Notes under the pieces: model-generated
What the model was told of the DNA's origin: nothing
What the model saw: only the letters and a program-made list of their open reading frames with translations
Databases searched by the model: none
Position numbers and translations under genes: made by a program
Source of the DNA: Carnegiea gigantea
Taxonomy: Eukaryota; Streptophyta; Magnoliopsida; Caryophyllales; Cactaceae
Direction: 5' to 3'
Length of the DNA stretch: 64,000 bases
NCBI GenBank assembly: GCA_029747015.1
Contig: JAKOGI010000564.1
Location: 376,001 to 440,000 of the forward strand
Shown: positions 59,294 to 64,000 of the stretch, in pieces
How positions within the stretch are numbered: the stretch's first letter is position 1
Layout: the number at the start of each line of letters is the position of its first letter

Positions 59294-60780
59294 TGATGTT
59301 TCTATGGGGGAGAATCACGGACATTCAAGGCTGAATTCAAAAGCTCAAAACAAGCAAGATGAATTCAAGCTAAAATTTGAGAGTAGCCGTGTATGAATTA
59401 GCGAAAGAAGGATAGTCTAAACTCTCACTTAGATGCAAAAATACCACTAAGTTTAAGTTTAGGGCCCTTAACCTCGATTAGGATACAGAAACACCACCTA
59501 ATTAAGAGTTAAGACTTACTCGATCACCACCTTAATCGCCTAATTAAGGATAAGCAAGTGAAGTGTTTAAGGGAACGAAAGCACAATGCTCTCAATTCTG
59601 GTTTTTTGTTCAAAATTCAGGTGTGCAATACAAAATGGCCATGGATCACTTTAATACATGTCCTAAGCTAGCAGCTAAATAGCAAAGCAAGCTGGTAGAG
59701 GTTTCCTCCCTAGGAAGGAAACGTACTAAACTAGCTAAACCATGCACTTAGAACTAAACTAAGTTACATGCTTGCTTTAATTACAACCAGAATTCAAAGA
59801 AAGCAAGACAAATGATCATACTAATCCTTAATATATGTATTTAAGCCTAATATATCAGCTTTGCTGGAGAAAATAAACAAACAGCAGCCATAAAGCAAAA
59901 CCCCTTTTCGGCTGACCAATCAGATTACAAGGTGTTGAATCTTCCTTTGTTTTCTCATTGGCTAGGCTTTTTTCAAGGCTTGTTTATAGCATATGATGGT
60001 GTCTCTTACAGCCTTGAATGTGATTGGAAGTGATTAAGCAACCAAACAGCTGAGCAAACCCTTAGAGTAAGGAAAATACACATTGCACTCAACTGAGTTC
60101 ACAGGGCAGTTTTTAGCCTGGTATTGTGTCTTATTTTAACCCAATCAAAACTGAGCATGATTTTGTTTCTAGGCCATGAGGGGACTCCTTAGGGTATGTA
60201 AAAACCCCCAAGTAAAGAAATCAAGGTTAAGACGTATTTAAGTAGGAGAATTCTGCTTAAATATTTTACCATGCAGTTTTGGACCAAAACTAACAGGGTT
60301 AATAAAATGGTCTGATTTCTTCACTTTGACTGAGTGTGATTGGTTTTGCTTGCTTGGACCTAAAAGGTAATATCGAAGGGAACCCAAAAATGCAAAAATC
60401 CAGGACTTAAACCATAATTAAGCTTAAGAAATCACATACCCAAAATCGGGTACATTTTGGTTGAACTAGGCAGTCTGGATAGTTTGGGTTCATTAGCTGA
60501 AATGGATGGGTAAATGAAGTTCAAATGAGCTGAAACTTGTTTTGTTGGAAAGATAACTTCTTGAATGTCAAGCTCATGGCAAAATGTTGGACTCGAATCT
60601 CATAGAAGTTAAAAATATTTGGTTCCCAAAACTGAGCTGCTGTACTGTTTTAAAACTGAAACCTACTGTTTTAATGGTCCTAGTAAAAATGGGGGTTTTT
60701 CTTGGGTTTGGGATGTTAAAACCTAATTACCTTGACTAACCCCTTAGTCGAAATTGAGGTTCATGGGTAGATGTCCATCA
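59294..60780 (-). repeat. 5' LTR of the nested element (LTR C)
   Basis: 1487 bp. It starts (minus strand) TGATGGACATCTACCC at 60780 and ends ACATCA at 59294, four bases before the PBS. Confidence 0.92.
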
Positions 60781-60785
60781 CTCCA
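60781..60785. other. Target-site duplication, high side (CTCCA)
   Basis: Five bases right after the CATCA terminus, identical to 56891-56895. Confidence 0.9.
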
Positions 60786-61495
60786 TGTACCTCTCTAATT
60801 AAGAGTTCTCTCGTGTTACACTTCGGTACACATAGGCGTATACCCTTGAGCAAAAACCCTCCTTAGATTAAGAAATCACCTTTGGGGTGCTTTGAGCAAA
60901 CAACAAAAAACTTCCCAAAGTCATCTTCAGCATATAAACACTTTAGATGCTCAAAACCAAGTACATAAGTATCTAACTGAAACAAAAGTAAGTGCCTCCG
61001 GGACAAAGCATCGACTCCTTGGTTGAGTCTTCTAGATTTGTGTTTGATTATGAAATGAAATGATTGGAGATATTCAACCCATTTGGCATGGTGTGAGTTT
61101 GATTTGCATTGGCCTTGAATATACTTCAAAGCCTTATGGCCAGAATGCAAAATAAACTCATTTGCAACAAGATAATGACTCTAATGGTCTAAGCATCTCA
61201 CGATAGCATAAAACTCTTTATCATAAGTGGAATATTTTCTCCTTGAATCATATAATTTCTCACTAAAGGAGGCTAAAGGTTTACCTTCTTGAGTAAGAAC
61301 ACCACCTACACTAACTCCAAAGGCTTCACACTCAATCTCAAAGACTTTCTCAAAGCACGGCAAAGCTAGTATGAGTGCTTGAGTTAGTCTCTTCTTGACT
61401 TCTTCAAAGGCAGATTGGGCTTTGGGGGTCCAAGTGAAGGATGTAACCTTAATAACCTCAGTCATAGGAGCTATGATTGTACTAAAGTTCCTCAT
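60786..61495 (-). pseudogene. RNase H and start of integrase (outer gypsy)
   Basis: Reads FSTIIAPMTEVIK, FTWTPKAQSAFEEVKKRL, FEIECEAFGVSVGGVL, then YSTYDKEFYAIV, a stop after LDH, LHSGHKALKYIQGQ, LNQGVDALSRR and, near the insert, GIRLCVPKCNTRELLIREVHG. The first RNase H Asp (usual ECDAS) is Glu here. RNase H would remove the RNA template. At least two stops. Confidence 0.85.
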
Positions 61496-61548
61496 AAATC
61501 TCTTGTAGAAAGATGCAACCCATGGAAGTTTCGTACATCATGAATACT

Positions 61549-62690
61549 TTAAGGAACAGGCCAAGACCGAATGGCCTCAATCTTGCTCTCATCTGCCTTA
61601 ATGCCATCTCCAGTAATAATGTTACCTAAAAATGTTACCTCATGAGTGCAAAAGGCACATTTCTTAAGGTTAACAAATGGCTTCTCACGTTCAAGAGCAA
61701 GCATGACTTGTGTAAGATGATCTTGATGCTCTTGCTCATTCTTAAATAAAATCAGAATATCATTGAAGTAAACTACCACAAGCTTGCCAATGTACAGCCT
61801 AAACACTTGATTCATTAATCTCATAAAGGAGCATTTAAAAGACTAAAGGGCATAACCAACCATTCATAAAGTCCTTATTTAGTCTTAATGGCCATCTTCC
61901 ATTCGTCACCTTCTCTAATCCAAATCTGGTAGTAGCCACTTCGAAGATCAATCTTTGAGAACATTTGAGAGCCATGTAACTCATCTAGCATATCTTTAAG
62001 TCTAGGTATGGGGTACCTATACTTGATTGTGATCTTGTTAATGGCCCTGCTATCCACACACATATGCATTCCTCCATCTTTCTTAGGAACTAATGGGGCA
62101 GGGACAACACACGCGCTCAAGGACTCACAGATCAAGCCCTTTGACATTAGTTCCTCAACTTGCCTTTGAATCTCCAAGGTTTCCTTAGGATTCATTCTAT
62201 AGGCTGGCTTATTTGGGAGGATAGAACTAGGAATAAGGTCAATGAGGTGTTGGATATCTCTTTTGGGAGGCAAAATCGTGGGTATCTTCTCAGGGAACAA
62301 ATGACAAAATTGATGTATGAGTGCTTTGGCTACAGGGTGAGAGGGTAAAGGGGATTCTGGTTCGTCTTGGATATTTAATATCCACTCTTTAAAGGCCTTG
62401 AATTCATGATAGGAGGCCTTTAGTAGAATTCATGATCGGAGGCCTTTAGTGGAATTCATGATAGGTAAGAAGCAAATCAGATTGGTGGGGCTTCTTTTGA
62501 GGTTTATCGTAGTGGAGCTTAGATGGGGATAAAGGGGCTAAGGTAATCTTCTTTCCCTCCTTAGTAAAGGAGTACGTATTCAAAACGCCATTATGCATTA
62601 CCTTTCGGTCATACAACCATGGTCTTCGTAGGAGGATATGATATGCACCTAGTTTCAGCTACACCATACACATGCAAATGTAAAACTTCT
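61549..62690 (-). pseudogene. Protease end and reverse transcriptase (outer gypsy)
   Basis: 62690-62301: YHILLRRPWLYDRKV, the region after the retropepsin core, then ITLAPLSPSK and a linker with HPVAKALIHQF. 62300-61875: MFPEKIPTILPPKRDIQHLI, VPKKDGGMHMCVDSRAINK and FSKIDLRSGYYQIWIR (first catalytic Asp present). 61824-61549: MRLMNQVFRLYIGKLVVVYF followed by NDILI. The expected YxDD is YFND, which would end activity. A stop and frame break lie between the two RT pieces. A 26-bp tandem repeat at 62400-62465 disrupts the linker. Confidence 0.88.
62400..62465 (+). repeat. 26-bp tandem repeat, about 2.5 copies
   Basis: Units at 62400-62425, 62426-62451 and a partial one to 62465, each starting GAATTCATGAT and holding GGAGGCCTTTAGT. 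Confidence 0.85.
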
Positions 62691-62699
62691 TCTTATATC

Positions 62700-64000
62700 A
62701 ATTTTGTGGCGCCATTGTTGCGGTATTGGCACTTTTCAATATTAAAGTTTGCTTTAGCTTTCAAGTCAATGTCTTTTCTATTGAAAATACAAAAAATAGA
62801 AAAACAGAAAGAAAATTGGGAAAGGAGACAAAATACCTAGTTTCCATTTTATCTAATCGAGCACTAACATTTTTGGAGATATTTGTCTTCTTTTAATGAA
62901 TTTTGTGCTAAATATGGGCATTTCACATATGAAAATAGGAAATATGTTGAGAATCATGCTTAAGGGCATAACTTATGAGGCCCAAGTCATCCCTGAGTCC
63001 ATGAGTTATGATGGCCTTTGCTCTTTAAATGTTAATCATATGAGACATGGGACTAATTGAATCATTGGCTTACCATCAATATGAGCATTAGAATGCCACT
63101 GAGACCTTTATGTGTCTAACCCTCCCTCCCTATGATTTGCAAATTGGACATTGTAGCTACTATCAGAGTTTGGAGTGGAATAAAATAGGGAAAACAAAAG
63201 ATTGGGAAGAAAAAAGAGAAGGAAAAAAATAAGTAAAGAGTTGAAAGGATTAAAAATGTTGGATAGAAAAATGACATTAGGAGCCAGTGCCAAGTGGTAC
63301 TCCCATGCCACATTAAGGAAAGAAAAACATTGAAACAAAGATTTAACATGGTACACTCATGCCAGGCGGTACGGCCGTGCCAGGCGGTATGACTGTGCTA
63401 AATTAGAAAATTTCATATCGCCAATTAGACAGAGAAATGGCACAAGCTACCCATGACATACAACATGCCAGTGCCACCTCCAGCTAGCCAGAAAATGCGA
63501 ATCCACCTCATTTTCTCATTTTTCCTCAATTCTTCTTTCTCTTTTCTCTCTTTATTTGAAGCCCTCTCTACTTCCACTCTCCTCTCACACTCAAATCCTT
63601 ACTGAATCTCCAATTTTCTCACAAATTATTCTAAATTCACTCATAAAACTCCATTCCTAACAAAATTTCACCTTAATTCATCCATTTCTTTCCCCTATTC
63701 ACCCACTTTCTCTCTCTAAAACCTAAACCTCCATTGTTGAAGTTGAAGGTGGCTAGAGAGAAAGCTTGTCACTTGCCCTCATTACCCCATAAATCAGGCT
63801 TGAAAAGGCAATTTGGAGCATAAGGAGCTAGATTCATCAATCTCATCCATTTAAACCTCTAAGCCATGCGTAAAAAGAGAGTGGGTGAACCTTCCACAAC
63901 ATCCTCCCTTCCAAAGAAATGAACAAAGGCTTTTTCTTCTTCCAATCTAACCACAAGGGGTAAAGGTAAATCTGATGCCTTCCCTTTGGTTCTTTCTCTA
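62700..64000 (+). other. Unassigned; possible retroelement leader and gag start (+)
   Basis: TGGCGCCATTGTTGCGG at 62706 resembles, with several mismatches, the Athila-type PBS. An A-rich stretch, a long pyrimidine-rich stretch (63500-63740) and a short frame from ATG at 63868 (MRKKRVGEPSTTSS, then a stop) follow. GGCGGTA(C/T)G(G/A)C(C/T)GTGC words repeat at 63367-63398. No LTR precedes it, so this is weak. Confidence 0.3.

Larger units (their letters stand above)
56896..60780 (-). mobile_element. Nested non-autonomous LTR retrotransposon, 3885 bp
   Basis: LTRs at 59294-60780 (5') and 56896-58384 (3'), 1487 and 1489 bp, both in TGATG..CATCA form (one end now CATTA). The 5-bp target duplication CTCCA splits the outer element's integrase between VHG and GSLAGHYG. 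The interior is 909 bp: PBS at 59278-59289, a broken gag-like frame with one zinc knuckle, text shared with the outer element's protease end, and a polypurine tract at 58385-58398. No RT, RNase H or integrase is present. LTR and interior both resemble the outer element, so this is a deletion derivative of the same family, presumably moved by its relatives' enzymes. The two LTRs differ at roughly one base in 15 by eye, so the insertion is old. Confidence 0.92.
54527..62690 (-). mobile_element. Ty3/gypsy retrotransposon (autonomous type), degenerate, 5' part missing
   Basis: On the minus strand: protease end and linker (62690-62301), RT (62300-61549), RNase H (61495-60863), integrase (60862-60781, interrupted, resuming 56890-55823) and a 3' LTR (55822-54527). 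The order PR-RT-RH-INT is that of Ty3/gypsy. Wording such as YRMNPKETLEIQRQVEELM, INDNTYKVDLRGDYGVSATF and ADLSPYHADD suggests a chromovirus-like lineage, though I cannot fix which one. Gag and the 5' LTR are not found before the window ends. The catalytic RT box is YFND and stops are frequent, so it is dead. A related 3885-bp element sits inside integrase. Confidence 0.88.

Noticed and set aside
1..64000. CRISPR arrays, operons, rRNA or tRNA genes, riboswitches
   Set aside because: None seen. Direct repeats here are LTRs, tandem duplications or microsatellites, and the gene structure is spliced and eukaryotic.

Overview
This is nuclear DNA of a flowering plant. The evidence is spliced genes with canonical GT-AG introns, a plant-type molybdenum cofactor sulfurase, a plant Enhancer-of-polycomb-like gene, plant L1 and RTE LINEs, Ty3/gypsy and Ty1/copia LTR remnants, and Tourist-type MITEs. 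Several AT- or AAT-rich microsatellites are present. I cannot name the species. Only two cellular genes are visible; almost everything else is transposon-derived.

Layout. 1-3135: a decayed L1-type LINE (+), lying in an intron of, or just upstream of, the next gene. 3430-6601 (+): the last three coding exons of molybdenum cofactor sulfurase (ABA3/LOS5 type, MOSC domain); the earlier exons lie outside the window. 7041-10470: intergenic, with a copia/Sirevirus-like LTR remnant. 10470 to about 47945 (-): a complete Enhancer-of-polycomb-like gene. It has 12 coding exons and one non-coding 5' exon, all junctions GT-AG, and the frame is open from ATG at 45070 to TAG at 10759 (445 codons). A 1.3-kb coding sequence is thus spread over about 37 kb because seven introns are 2.7-8.5 kb long and hold LINEs, LTR elements, MITEs, a possible gene-capturing TIR element and unclassified GC-rich inverted repeats. 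The two genes converge.

48000-51600 is AT-rich non-coding DNA with a microsatellite cluster. 51620-53815 is a minus-strand L1 LINE. 54527-62690 is a degenerate Ty3/gypsy element (-), with protease, RT, RNase H, integrase and 3' LTR, and no 5' end in view. Its integrase zinc-finger region is split by a 3885-bp LTR element (56896-60780) with 1.49-kb LTRs, a 909-bp interior, PBS, PPT and a 5-bp target duplication (CTCCA). This insert is a deletion derivative of the same family: it keeps a gag zinc-knuckle stretch and a protease-end stretch but no RT or integrase. 62700-64000 is unassigned, possibly the leader of another retroelement.

The two genes have different roles: one matures the cofactor of aldehyde oxidases and xanthine dehydrogenase (abscisic acid synthesis), the other is a likely chromatin subunit of a NuA4-type acetyltransferase. 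I found no sign of a prokaryotic operon, CRISPR array or defence system. The most unusual structures are the nested autonomous/non-autonomous LTR pair, the TE-inflated but intact EPL gene with its run of frame-neutral exons, the 190-bp direct duplication around a CCCGAA-rich element, and the GAGGCGC inverted-repeat family.
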